Source of the DNA: CAYGAW01 sp964347945
GTDB taxonomy: Bacteria; Chloroflexota; Anaerolineae; UBA7937; B3-Chlor
NCBI GenBank assembly: GCA_964347945.1
Contig: CAYGAW010000174.1
Location: 1 to 25,862 of the forward strand
Direction of reading: 5' to 3'
DNA: 25,862 bases
The translations under genes were made by a program, and so were the position numbers. Within the stretch, counting starts at the first letter, position 1; each line of letters begins with the position of its first letter. Positions 1 through 7,182 of the stretch are shown one piece after another. The notes under the pieces are model-generated. The model saw only the letters and a program-made list of their open reading frames with translations. It did not search any database and was not told where the DNA came from.

Positions 1-330
1 GGGCTGGGGAGAGAGGAGAGTCTGGCCCAAGCCATATCCAACTTCGGCGAGGCTCGCGAGGTGGGGAGAATGCTGGGCCTCATACACAGCGACTCGGCCA
101 ACCAGGCGGTGCTGGCCGCTTTCCTGCCGGTAGCCCTGGCCTTGACGTTCAAGTGGATTCTGCTGCCTCTGCTTGGCAGTCTGGGCCATTGGCAGGGCAG
201 TCCCACACCCTTTGTTTTCGCCTCTCTGGCGGTCCTCGCTCTGTTGGTGCCGGGCCTCACCTTGAGGAAGTGGCGCTATGGTTACGGGGTCTGGGCGTTC
301 TTTAGCCTGGTGACCATCGCCCAAATGTAG
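1..330 (+). CDS. C-terminal part of a HAAS-like membrane protein (5' end outside window)
   Basis: The reading frame is open from base 1 to the TAG at 328-330, so the gene almost certainly begins before the window. The GTG at 61 is only the first internal start codon. The visible N-terminal part contains AQAISNFGEAREVGRML, which resembles the end of HAAS/permease-prefix domains, where a short helical bundle ends in a 'FGdp.evar.L' motif. After it come about three hydrophobic segments: a long one at visible residues 38-60, then roughly 68-86 and 93-108. Such proteins are often partners of PadR-type regulators, but none is visible here. No catalytic motif is seen and the function is unknown. The next gene starts 38 bases downstream on the same strand. 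Confidence 0.55.
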   Translation, partial: GLGREESLAQAISNFGEAREVGRMLGLIHSDSANQAVLAAFLPVALALTFKWILLPLLGSLGHWQGSPTPFVFASLAVLALLVPGLTLRKWRYGYGVWAFFSLVTIAQM

Positions 331-353
331 GAGCAGATCAATAGTCTGCCGTG

Positions 354-360
354 AAGGAGG
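354..360 (+). promoter_or_regulatory. Ribosome binding site deciding the start at 369
   Basis: AAGGAGG lies 8 nt before the GTG at 369. An upstream in-frame GTG at 351 would overlap this site and has no site of its own, so 369 is the preferred start of the following membrane protein. Confidence 0.6.
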
Positions 361-368
361 AGGGGATC

Positions 369-1049
369 GTGGAACCATTCTATGTCATCGAGCGCATCTT
401 ACGTAACCGAAGTGGATTCTTCGACGAGATCAGGGAGGGCGATGACCTCGGCCGGAAAACGCGCAACATGCTCATCGGGGCAGTGCTCTTTCTTGCCATC
501 TACGGAGCGGTGCTGGGCATCTCCAACAGTGTCTTGCAGGCCCTTTCGGCGGCCGTGAAGCTGCCCATACTCTATCTCATAACTCTGGCTATCTGTCTAC
601 CTACCCTTTACTTCTTCAACCTCCTGTTCGGCTCCCGGCTGACCCTAGCGCAGACCTTCGCCCTCATCATGACCGCCATCGCTGTCACCGCGGTGCTGAC
701 CCTCTCCTTCGCTCCCATCGCCCTCTTCTTCTGGCTCACCGCGCCCAACTACCAGTTCTACAAGCTGCTCAACGTCGGCATCCTAACCATCACCGGCATA
801 GCCGGCCTGAGCTTCCTGTGGCAGGGGATGAAGCACGTGCACAAGGGCGAGGGCCTGGGCATCCGGAACCTCATACTCTGGATCTGGATCTTCGTCTACG
901 GATTCGTGGGCACACAGATGGCCTGGACCCTGCGTCCCTTCTTCGGGGCCCCGGGCCTTCCTTTCCAGATACTCCGCGATCTGGGTGGCAATTTCTATGT
1001 GAATGTCCTGCAGTCCGTAGTGGATCTGTTGATCTCCATCGTGGACTGA
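369..1049 (+). CDS. Conserved six-helix membrane protein (Yip1-like / 'WH2-annotated' family)
   Basis: A 226-aa protein from a GTG chosen for its ribosome binding site at 354-360. The N-terminus (VEPFYVIERILRNRSGFFDEI) is followed by about six hydrophobic segments across the rest of the protein, with LPILYLITLAICLPTLYFFN and FAPIALFFWLTAPNYQFYKLLN as the most distinctive stretches. I recognise the pattern (short 'fF.eI..g..l..k' head, then proline-containing helices) from a family found in cyanobacteria and Chloroflexota. It is often labelled an actin-binding WH2 or YIP1-like protein, and its function is not established. It probably shares a transcript with the HAAS-like gene 38 bases upstream. 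It is separated by 382 bases from the moxR operon, which has its own candidate promoter. Confidence 0.6.
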   Translation: MEPFYVIERILRNRSGFFDEIREGDDLGRKTRNMLIGAVLFLAIYGAVLGISNSVLQALSAAVKLPILYLITLAICLPTLYFFNLLFGSRLTLAQTFALIMTAIAVTAVLTLSFAPIALFFWLTAPNYQFYKLLNVGILTITGIAGLSFLWQGMKHVHKGEGLGIRNLILWIWIFVYGFVGTQMAWTLRPFFGAPGLPFQILRDLGGNFYVNVLQSVVDLLISIVD

Positions 1050-1133
1050 AAGATCAAGTCACACCGAAAGCATCGCTTCCGGCGGCCGTGCCAGCGGCTT
1101 GGCGGATCCCCCCTGACGCCACCACTTCGATAG

Positions 1134-1153
1134 CCCGGGAGAGTGATCCCGGG
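1134..1153 (+). terminator. Possible terminator hairpin after the first operon
   Basis: CCCGGGA and TCCCGGG form a perfect 7-bp stem around a 6-nt loop, 84 bases after the stop at 1049. The stem is very GC-rich, but the following bases (TCTTCCACCTT) are not a real U-tract, so it is only a weak intrinsic-terminator candidate. Confidence 0.3.
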
Positions 1154-1278
1154 TCTTCCACCTTGGGCTCAAGACGTGTGAACCTCCTGCGTGCGCCGAT
1201 GGTGTTCAGTAGTGGGGATGGCGACCCGAGCGTGGTTCCACATAGGTTCCGTGCCAACAGCGATTGGTGACAGACTGG

Positions 1279-1307
1279 TGGAACACGCTGGGAAAGTCGG
1301 CTATAAT
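1279..1307 (+). promoter_or_regulatory. Candidate promoter of the moxR operon
   Basis: A perfect TATAAT at 1302-1307 is preceded at 17-nt spacing by TGGAAC (1279-1284), which matches only three bases of the TTGACA consensus. Transcription would start near 1312-1314, giving a leader of about 118 nt before moxR. The -10 box is strong and the -35 is poor, so an activator or another sigma factor is possible. Confidence 0.4.
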
Positions 1308-1346
1308 GCACATGGGGGAAGACGTTCCGCAGAGGGAGACCTCACA

Positions 1347-1397
1347 GGCGATGGGCAGGCTAATCCGCGTCAGATGCCTCAGCGCTGCCCATCCGCC
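1347..1397 (+). promoter_or_regulatory. Long leader hairpin upstream of moxR
   Basis: GGCGATGGGCAG (1347-1358) pairs with CTGCCCATCCGCC (1385-1397) over 12 base pairs with a single bulged C, enclosing a 26-nt loop. It lies inside the predicted 5' leader, 24 nt before the moxR ribosome binding site. It does not match a riboswitch class that I can recognise. A regulatory role is inference from position and stability. Confidence 0.4.
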
Positions 1398-1431
1398 CAT
1401 TCTTCAGCGTCGACGGAGTTGAGGAGGATCC

Positions 1432-2370
1432 ATGGATTTCACCGAATTCGCCAAGGCTATGCAGGAGAATGTGGCCCGGGTCATTATCGGCAAGGACGAC
1501 GTCACGGAGCTGCTGCTGGTCGCTCTCTTGACCGAGGGACATGTCTTGCTGGAAGACGTCCCCGGCATCGGAAAGACGACGTTGGCCAAGGCCCTGGCGC
1601 GCAGCCTCGGCTGCACCTTCTCCCGCATCCAGTTCACGCCTGACCTACTACCCAGTGACGTGACCGGCATCAATTACTACAATCAAAAGAGCCAGCAGTT
1701 CGAATTTCGTCCTGGTCCTGTGCTGAGCCAGGTGCTCCTGGGTGACGAGATCAACCGCGCCACGCCGCGCACCCAATCGAGCCTGCTGGAGGCCATGCAG
1801 GAACGGCAGGTCACGGTAGATGGCCAAACGTATCCGCTGCCCCGCCCCTTTATGGTCATGGCCACTCAGAACCCCATCGAGTTGGAGGGAACCTTTCCGC
1901 TCCCCGAGGCCCAAATGGACCGCTTCCTGATGCAGCTTGCTCTGGGATATCCAGACGAATCCGAGGAAGAGGAGATTCTGCTGACTTATCAGCTGGATGA
2001 CCCGTTCGAAGATTTGGAGGCGGTGGGTTCAGTTGAAGATGTGCTCAAGCTGCAGCGCGACGTGAGGGAGATACACATCAGCACCGACGTGCGCCAGTAC
2101 ATAGTGCAGGTGGTCCGGACCACCCGAGAGCATGAAGCGGTAGATCTGGGGGTGTCCCCGAGGGGTACGTTGGCCCTGTTCAAGTCGAGCCAGGCTCTGG
2201 CCGCCCTGCGGGGTCGAAGCTTCGTCATCCCCAGCGACGTGCAGTATCTCTGTGCTCCTGTTCTGACTCACCGGCTGCACATCAGCCCGCGGATTCGACT
2301 GCGGGGTCGCACCCCTGCCCAGGTGGTGTCCGAGATCGTGGGAACGATTCCCGTGCCCGTGGTAGAGTGA
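1432..2370 (+). CDS. moxR: MoxR-family AAA+ ATPase
   Basis: A 312-aa protein of usual family length. The P-loop is VPGIGKTT (43-50), Walker B is VLLGDEIN (101-108, Asp105/Glu106), sensor 1 is ATQNP (144-148) and PEAQMDRF carries the expected arginine at 164. The C-terminal AAA lid follows. The ATG at 1432 sits 4 nt after GAGGAGG. MoxR ATPases are cytosolic chaperone-like machines, typically encoded beside DUF58 proteins and thought to act on their assembly or on envelope processes. Here the DUF58 gene starts 6 nt after the stop codon, so the two are surely co-transcribed. The structured leader upstream may regulate the operon. No key motif is missing. Confidence 0.95.
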   Translation: MDFTEFAKAMQENVARVIIGKDDVTELLLVALLTEGHVLLEDVPGIGKTTLAKALARSLGCTFSRIQFTPDLLPSDVTGINYYNQKSQQFEFRPGPVLSQVLLGDEINRATPRTQSSLLEAMQERQVTVDGQTYPLPRPFMVMATQNPIELEGTFPLPEAQMDRFLMQLALGYPDESEEEEILLTYQLDDPFEDLEAVGSVEDVLKLQRDVREIHISTDVRQYIVQVVRTTREHEAVDLGVSPRGTLALFKSSQALAALRGRSFVIPSDVQYLCAPVLTHRLHISPRIRLRGRTPAQVVSEIVGTIPVPVVE

Positions 2371-2376
2371 CCTGGG

Positions 2377-3753
2377 ATGAAGAGCCAGGCAGAGATACTT
2401 GACGCCGACCGGCGCCGTGAGAGAAAGCCCCCAGAGGGCTTGCCCAGCGAGGAGCCAGAACCCCTCAGCCCCTTCGAGCGCATCCTGAAGGAGGTGCGCG
2501 GGGAACGGTATCTGGACTTGGAGAAGGACACCCAGTTCAGCGAGGCCTGGGTGATGTTGGGTCTGCTGTTGACACTGGTGGGCGTGGTTCTGAGCAACCA
2601 GTTTCTAATGGTGGTGGCCTTGGGTCTCTTTGGGGTCACCATCGTCAGTTGGTTGTGGAACCAACTTAGCCTCTTTGGCCTGCACTACCATCGACGTTTG
2701 AGCGAGATGCGAGCATTCCAGGGCGAGTCCATCGAGCTTACCCTGGAAGTGCGCAATCAGAAGTTCCTGCCCCTCACGTGGCTGGAGATACTGGATGTCT
2801 TCCCGGCGGACTTGCCAGTGGATGGAGACCAGGTGGTACCCAATCGCGCCAGCCACCTTGGTGAGTTTCGCACGTTCTGGATGCCCGGCGCGTTCCAAGG
2901 GCTCAGGCGTCGCTTCACCATTGAATGCACTCAGCGTGGCTACCATTCCTATGGCCCTGCTACCGTCAGCACTGGCGACGGCTTCGGCTTCTTCAGCCGT
3001 AAGGCCATGGGGACCGAGCAGGACCACCTCATCGTCTATCCCCGGATCTACTCAGTGGCCGAGTTGCGGCTGCCAGCCAAGAACCCTTTCGGCGCGCGCG
3101 GGACTCGGGATCGCCTCTTCGAGGATCCCTTGCGCACCATGGGGGTGCGTGAATGGCGGCCCAGCGACGGTCTGCGGCGTGTGCATTGGAAGGCCACCGC
3201 CCGCCATCAACAACTCCTGAGCCGGGTCTACGAACCCAGCGAGGAGCCACAGATGCTGATCTTCCTCAACGTCACCACCCTGCCCCGACACTGGCAGGGG
3301 AGTATCCCCGAACTCACCGAGAGGGCAATCAGCGTGGCCAGCAGCCTGGCGGCCCTGTGTGTCGATCTTCGTCTGCCGGTGGGCCTGATCTCCAACGGTG
3401 TCTTGCCGGGGAGCGACCAGCCGTTGCGCCTTCTGCCAGGCCGCAGCCCGAAACAGTTGCTGCATATCCTTGAGTCTCTGGCGGGCGTGACTACCTTTGC
3501 GTCTATGCCCATCGAAGAGATGCTCCTGCGCGAATCCCCCAAGTTGCCGTGGGGAGCCACGCTGCTCGTCGTCACGGCCATCGCCCACGACGATCTACTG
3601 GCAGCACTCATGGACCTGGAAGAGGCGCGGCGGGAAGTGGTGCTCTTCACCCTCGCCGAAGAGCCTCCCACCCGCGAGTTGCCTGGCATCTTGGTATATC
3701 ATCTGCCCCATCTGGTGGACGACCTGATCGCCCCGGAGGAGGTGACGGCCTGA
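2377..3753 (+). CDS. DUF58 domain membrane-anchored protein
   Basis: A 458-aa protein. A charged N-terminal region (1-55) precedes two closely spaced hydrophobic segments (about 57-73 and 76-95). An extracytoplasmic-type beta-rich part follows, then the DUF58 hallmark REWRPSDGLRRVHWKATARH starting at Arg258. The C-terminal part (about 285-455) resembles the von Willebrand A-like fold usual in the family. DUF58 proteins are regular partners of MoxR ATPases; their biochemical role is not settled. The gene begins 6 nt after moxR without a strong ribosome binding site, suggesting coupling to moxR translation. Its TGA overlaps the ATG of the next gene (TGATG). Confidence 0.9.
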   Translation: MKSQAEILDADRRRERKPPEGLPSEEPEPLSPFERILKEVRGERYLDLEKDTQFSEAWVMLGLLLTLVGVVLSNQFLMVVALGLFGVTIVSWLWNQLSLFGLHYHRRLSEMRAFQGESIELTLEVRNQKFLPLTWLEILDVFPADLPVDGDQVVPNRASHLGEFRTFWMPGAFQGLRRRFTIECTQRGYHSYGPATVSTGDGFGFFSRKAMGTEQDHLIVYPRIYSVAELRLPAKNPFGARGTRDRLFEDPLRTMGVREWRPSDGLRRVHWKATARHQQLLSRVYEPSEEPQMLIFLNVTTLPRHWQGSIPELTERAISVASSLAALCVDLRLPVGLISNGVLPGSDQPLRLLPGRSPKQLLHILESLAGVTTFASMPIEEMLLRESPKLPWGATLLVVTAIAHDDLLAALMDLEEARREVVLFTLAEEPPTRELPGILVYHLPHLVDDLIAPEEVTA

Positions 3754-5198
3754 TGTTGCTTTCCGGTCAACGTCGGGGGCTGATCTATTTCTGTCTGGCC
3801 GGCATGGAGATAGCGTGGATCACGCCCTTCGTCGCCCTGCTCTTCCACCAGCAAGGCTTGGGATGGTCGCCCACGGCTGCATTTGGTCGGCTTCTTGCCG
3901 TACTGCTGGTCTGGGTCCTCGCGCTGGAACTGATGAACCGGCGCGAGCTTGAGTCACCGGGTTATGAGTTGGCGGTAGTGGCCTTGGTGGTGGTCAGTAC
4001 GCTCGTCCTGGTGCGCATCTTGCTGTACTGGGGCACTCCGCTTGGCGACTTTGGCTGGTTGCCCGACACCGTCCGCGCTTTGTTCGACTTCCACCTGGGG
4101 CTGCGGCCGGAATTGGTGCTGATACTCACCAACCTGTTGCTCTGGCAGAGAGCTACGAACGCCACCAGCCGGCAGTTGGACTTCTTCAGCGTGGGAGTCA
4201 GTTTCCGTCTGGGGATTCTCCTATTCCTCCTGGGGGGTGGCCTGCTCACACATGTTACCGGCTACGAGGTGACGAGCCTGTTCTGGCTATACCTGGCGCT
4301 GGGACTGACGGCGGTGGCTATGGCCCGCATTCGAGAGAAGGCCACTGCTGGCGGGAGTGCTGGGAAGTCATTGCCCAGACGGAGGCTGATCCAGCTATTG
4401 CTGAGCATCGCCCTGACGGTGGGCGCATTCGCGGCACTGGCTCTTCTCTTTACACCGTACAGGATCAAGGCCGTGGTGGCCGGGTTGGAGCCAGTGTGGA
4501 GGGTGCTAGGGGTTCTGGCGCAGCCGCTGACGGAGGTGCTTGTGTGGCTGATACAGATTATCCTGACCTCGATGGAGTGGCTGCTGAGGCGAGTGATGGG
4601 CGGCGTGGATTTGAGCTTCCTAGAGGCCATCAGGGAGCAGATTGCGGCCTTGCTCTCGCTGGCACAGCGCCCTCGTGGTGAGGGCTTGGAGTTGCCCCCC
4701 TGGTTCTTGACCGGACTTCGCTACGCTGGGGTGTTACTGGGGATCCTAGTCATGCTGGGTATTGTGCTTCTCTCTCTGGACAAGATTCGCTCGCGCAGGG
4801 GTCGGGACGAAACCGAAGAGGAGAGCGAGGAAGAAATTACACTGGGTGGGAATACCCTGGGGCGTGGGATCCAGTGGCTGCGCGAGAAGGCGGGCTTGGT
4901 GAGGCGCTTTGGGTTTGGTCGACAACTGCTGGCGGCCATATCCGTACAGAACATGTACGCCAATCTATGCCGCTTGGGAGGACAACGTGGTTATCCTCGC
5001 CATCCGGCTCAGCCCCCGGATGACTATCTGCCTGTCTTGACCCAAGCTTTCGGTGGTCAGGAGGATGCTTTGGGCCGCATCACCGCTGCCTACATGAGGG
5101 TGCACTACGGCGACCAGCCAGTCAGCCGCGCTGAGTTGGCGCGCCTGCGCAGGGACTACGATCAGGTGCGGAGAGTGGAGGCGGAGACCGAACCATAG
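3753..5198 (+). CDS. Multi-pass membrane protein with C-terminal DUF4129 domain
   Basis: A 481-aa protein. The ATG at 3753 overlaps the DUF58 stop codon and follows GGAGGAGG at 3734-3741. Longer frames reaching back to 3549 would lie inside DUF58 and are not credible. About eight or nine hydrophobic segments occupy residues 8-350. After an acidic linker (DETEEESEEE) comes a cytosolic DUF4129-type domain at about 400-470, with YANLCRLGGQRGYPR and the later PDDYLPVL and YMRVHYGD blocks. In related MoxR-DUF58 clusters this domain is usually the C-terminal end of a TgpA-type transglutaminase. Here no transglutaminase core with a Cys-His-Asp triad is visible. The operon ends here, and a palindrome begins at the stop codon. 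Confidence 0.8.
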   Translation: MLLSGQRRGLIYFCLAGMEIAWITPFVALLFHQQGLGWSPTAAFGRLLAVLLVWVLALELMNRRELESPGYELAVVALVVVSTLVLVRILLYWGTPLGDFGWLPDTVRALFDFHLGLRPELVLILTNLLLWQRATNATSRQLDFFSVGVSFRLGILLFLLGGGLLTHVTGYEVTSLFWLYLALGLTAVAMARIREKATAGGSAGKSLPRRRLIQLLLSIALTVGAFAALALLFTPYRIKAVVAGLEPVWRVLGVLAQPLTEVLVWLIQIILTSMEWLLRRVMGGVDLSFLEAIREQIAALLSLAQRPRGEGLELPPWFLTGLRYAGVLLGILVMLGIVLLSLDKIRSRRGRDETEEESEEEITLGGNTLGRGIQWLREKAGLVRRFGFGRQLLAAISVQNMYANLCRLGGQRGYPRHPAQPPDDYLPVLTQAFGGQEDALGRITAAYMRVHYGDQPVSRAELARLRRDYDQVRRVEAETEP

Positions 5199-5220
5199 GA
5201 CAAGTTGCCAACTTGTCCTA
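5196..5220. repeat. 25-nt perfect palindrome between convergent operons
   Basis: TAGGACAAGTTG (5196-5207) and its exact reverse complement CAACTTGTCCTA (5209-5220) flank a single central C. The first three bases are the stop codon of the DUF4129 gene. It lies between convergent operons and could end transcription in both directions, although no U-tract follows. It resembles a palindrome that I recall as dispersed in environmental genomes, where spurious frames read QVGNLSY. That recollection needs a copy-number search. Confidence 0.6.
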
Positions 5221-5225
5221 CAGGA

Positions 5226-5277
5226 TCTCGCAAGGCGTTGACGGGCGTCGCTGGCCGAGAGTAGCGCCAGCGCGAGA
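5226..5277. other. Second inverted-repeat structure in the convergent intergenic region
   Basis: CGCTGGC (5249-5255) pairs with GCCAGCG (5266-5272). An outer TCTCGC (5226-5231) pairs with GCGAGA (5272-5277), overlapping the inner stem by one base. It could form a stem-loop in transcripts from either side. The rest of the 5199-5410 gap shows no gene. Confidence 0.3.
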
Positions 5278-5410
5278 CGGGCCCTATGAGCAAGATACCC
5301 ACACGCACACTCATTGGACTGGGCAAGCCTTCATGGGGATGAGGTAGGCGCGGGTCAAGGGGCGGTTGTGAACTGAGTCTCGACGCCATTGCCATCGGCG
5401 CCAAGTAGGA

Positions 5411-6238
5411 TCACGTGTTGTGCTCTCCTTCGACTCCAATTCCCGCTGCTGTCAGAGCCGTGATGAGATGTTCTGAGGCACGGTCTATCTTACGGTCGAC
5501 TTCGTCTCCGTCCTCGCCAGCGGAAGAGAGGGTGATGAGGATCTTCACCTCTGGGCCGAAGCGCCTGGCGCGTGACTTGACGTAGACGTGTGGGTGTGCC
5601 TCGACCACCTCTTTGAGAACGGGAGCCAACATCGACTCGTCCCCGCAGTGGGCGACGATGGCCTTCTCCTGGTAGTAACTGTCACCGAAGATCGCCTTCA
5701 GAGTCGGCTGCAAGGTTTCCTCGTAGATACCCTTCAACTCCTCGGGAACGCCAGGCAGGGAGATGAGGGTCGAATCGTCGATCTTTAGGATGACGGCTGG
5801 GGCAGCACCTACGGGGTTGGCAGCAGGTATTGCTCCCTCCGGCAGGTAGGCCATTTTCTCCCTGGCTTTGGTCAGGATAGCGTCCTCAACGTATCCTTTG
5901 TCCGCCAGATCTTCGTACCTGGCCTCTACCATGGACCGTGCCTCTGGGTCCAGGTGGAGAGGCCGGGCGGTGGCCTCAGCGACTGCTTGAAGGGTGATGT
6001 CATCGCCGGTAGGCCCCAGGCCTCCTGTGGTGAAAATCAGCTGCGGCCCTCTCTCCAGTGCTGCTCTAATCTCGGTGACAATCGCGTGGTGCTCGTCTCT
6101 GACCATCCCCGCTCTGGACACCAGACCACCAACGCCGGTGATCCTCTTGCACAGCCAGTTGGTGTTGGTGTCCAGCACATCGCCGAGGAGCAACTCGTTG
6201 CCCACGGCGATGATCTCCACGGTCACTTGCTCTGCCAT
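5411..6238 (-). CDS. CinA-type MoCF domain protein (short form)
   Basis: A 275-aa protein from an ATG with AAAGGA upstream. The MoCF/CinA N-terminal domain is clear: EIIAVGNELLLGD (8-20) and the nucleotide/molybdopterin-binding loop TGGLGPTGDD (71-80). A later ISLPGVPEELKGIYEE block is typical of CinA N-terminal proteins. The C-terminal nicotinamide-nucleotide amidohydrolase domain of full-length CinA (usually over 400 aa in total) is absent. It is therefore the stand-alone form seen in archaea and some bacteria, where the activity is uncertain (pyrophosphatase-like on ADP-ribose/NAD-type substrates in some full-length relatives). It is the last gene of the minus-strand run, 28 nt after the eIF2B-like gene. 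Confidence 0.85.
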   Translation of the reverse strand: MAEQVTVEIIAVGNELLLGDVLDTNTNWLCKRITGVGGLVSRAGMVRDEHHAIVTEIRAALERGPQLIFTTGGLGPTGDDITLQAVAEATARPLHLDPEARSMVEARYEDLADKGYVEDAILTKAREKMAYLPEGAIPAANPVGAAPAVILKIDDSTLISLPGVPEELKGIYEETLQPTLKAIFGDSYYQEKAIVAHCGDESMLAPVLKEVVEAHPHVYVKSRARRFGPEVKILITLSSAGEDGDEVDRKIDRASEHLITALTAAGIGVEGEHNT

Positions 6239-6266
6239 GCTGGCTTTCCTTTTGGACTGGTATCAA

Positions 6267-7178
6267 TCAGATGAGCAGCTTGTGTGTCTGTAGTTGGCTC
6301 ACCATCTTCAGGACGTCAGCGCTCCCGAGTAGCCCTTTCTCCGTCACTACGGTGCTGACGAATTCCAGAGGCGTCAGGTCGAAGTAGTAGTTGAGCACCG
6401 TGACCCCGCCTGGAGAATCCTCCCATATCTCACGAGGATCCTTCAACTCGATCTCCATATGTGGGCAGTCCGAAGGCAAGAACTTCTCGATCCCGCACAA
6501 AGCATAGAACGGGACTCCATGGGCATTCGCCGCCAGTGCCAGTGCGTGGGTACCCATTTTGTTCACGAGTCCCTTGCTCGAGATGCTGTCAGCTCCCACC
6601 ATTGCCAGGTCGACCTGGTTCATGAAATGCGCCACAGCGGCGTCCGTGACCAATGTAACGTCGATGCCCTGTTGGGCTAGTTGTTTGGCTAGCTGTCGGC
6701 CTTCGCATATCGGCCTCGATTCCGTGCACAGGATGGCGAAGTTACGGCCCTTGTCCTTCGCTAGGAAGAGAGCTCTCAACGCCGTGGAACTACGAGAGTG
6801 CGTCATGATAGTGGCTCCATCCGAGATGAGGGGAAGGGCTTGTTTGGCAATCTTGTCACCGCTGACATCGAGGTCCTCGGCGAAAGCGCTGGCGGCCGCT
6901 TTGACGATCCGCCTGGCCTCACCCACATTCTCCGCCGCGTCGAGGCTTGAGAGCACCGAGTTCACCAGATTGAAAAGCGGCGCCATAGAGGGTTGGGCCC
7001 GGATCAACTCTCTTCCCGCGGTTGTGAATTCTGAGAGGAATTGGGAGAGATCTTGGGCGCTGGTCTCGTCTGAAAAAAGAAGGAGCGCCTGGGTTGCCTT
7101 CTTCGTCAACTCGACGGCGCCCGAGGCGTTGTCCTCTGCCACCTCGCGTATGAGCGCTGCGATGGTTGGATGGATCAT
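6267..7178 (-). CDS. eIF2B-alpha / ribose-1,5-bisphosphate isomerase-like protein
   Basis: A 303-aa protein from the ATG at 7178, 4 nt after the stop of the dehydrogenase. A longer frame from 7253 would overlap that gene by about 70 nt. An all-helical N-terminal domain (1-110) is followed by a Rossmann-like IF-2B domain: IMTHSRSSTAL (124-134), ILCTESRP (149-156), VTLVTDAA (174-181), VGADSI (194-199), KGLVNKMGT (202-210) and HGVPFYALCG. Family enzymes (methylthioribose-1-phosphate and ribose-1,5-bisphosphate isomerases) use a cysteine in 'THC' and an aspartate in 'GAD'. The Asp is present (Asp197), but the cysteine position is Ser128. It may be a divergent sugar-phosphate isomerase or a binding protein. 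The exact substrate cannot be told. Confidence 0.8.
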   Translation of the reverse strand: MIHPTIAALIREVAEDNASGAVELTKKATQALLLFSDETSAQDLSQFLSEFTTAGRELIRAQPSMAPLFNLVNSVLSSLDAAENVGEARRIVKAAASAFAEDLDVSGDKIAKQALPLISDGATIMTHSRSSTALRALFLAKDKGRNFAILCTESRPICEGRQLAKQLAQQGIDVTLVTDAAVAHFMNQVDLAMVGADSISSKGLVNKMGTHALALAANAHGVPFYALCGIEKFLPSDCPHMEIELKDPREIWEDSPGGVTVLNYYFDLTPLEFVSTVVTEKGLLGSADVLKMVSQLQTHKLLI

Positions 7179-7182
7179 CCTC

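Larger units (their letters stand above)
1050..1431 (+). other. 382-bp intergenic region before moxR
   Basis: No convincing gene is seen on either strand. Short open frames here lack a recognisable product and most lack a ribosome binding site. The region holds a GC-rich hairpin (1134-1153), a TATAAT box (1302-1307), a 36-codon open frame (1312-1422) and a long imperfect hairpin (1347-1397). It ends with the GAGGAGG that serves moxR (1421-1427). It looks like an end-of-operon region followed by a structured 5' leader. Confidence 0.6.

Noticed and set aside
818..1311. Open frames on both strands around 818-1311
   Set aside because: They are shadows of the membrane protein gene or intergenic, with no ribosome binding site and no recognisable domain.
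3549..3752. N-terminal extension of the DUF4129 protein by 68 codons
   Set aside because: It lies inside the DUF58 gene in another frame. The ATG at 3753 overlaps the DUF58 stop codon and begins a normal hydrophobic N-terminus.
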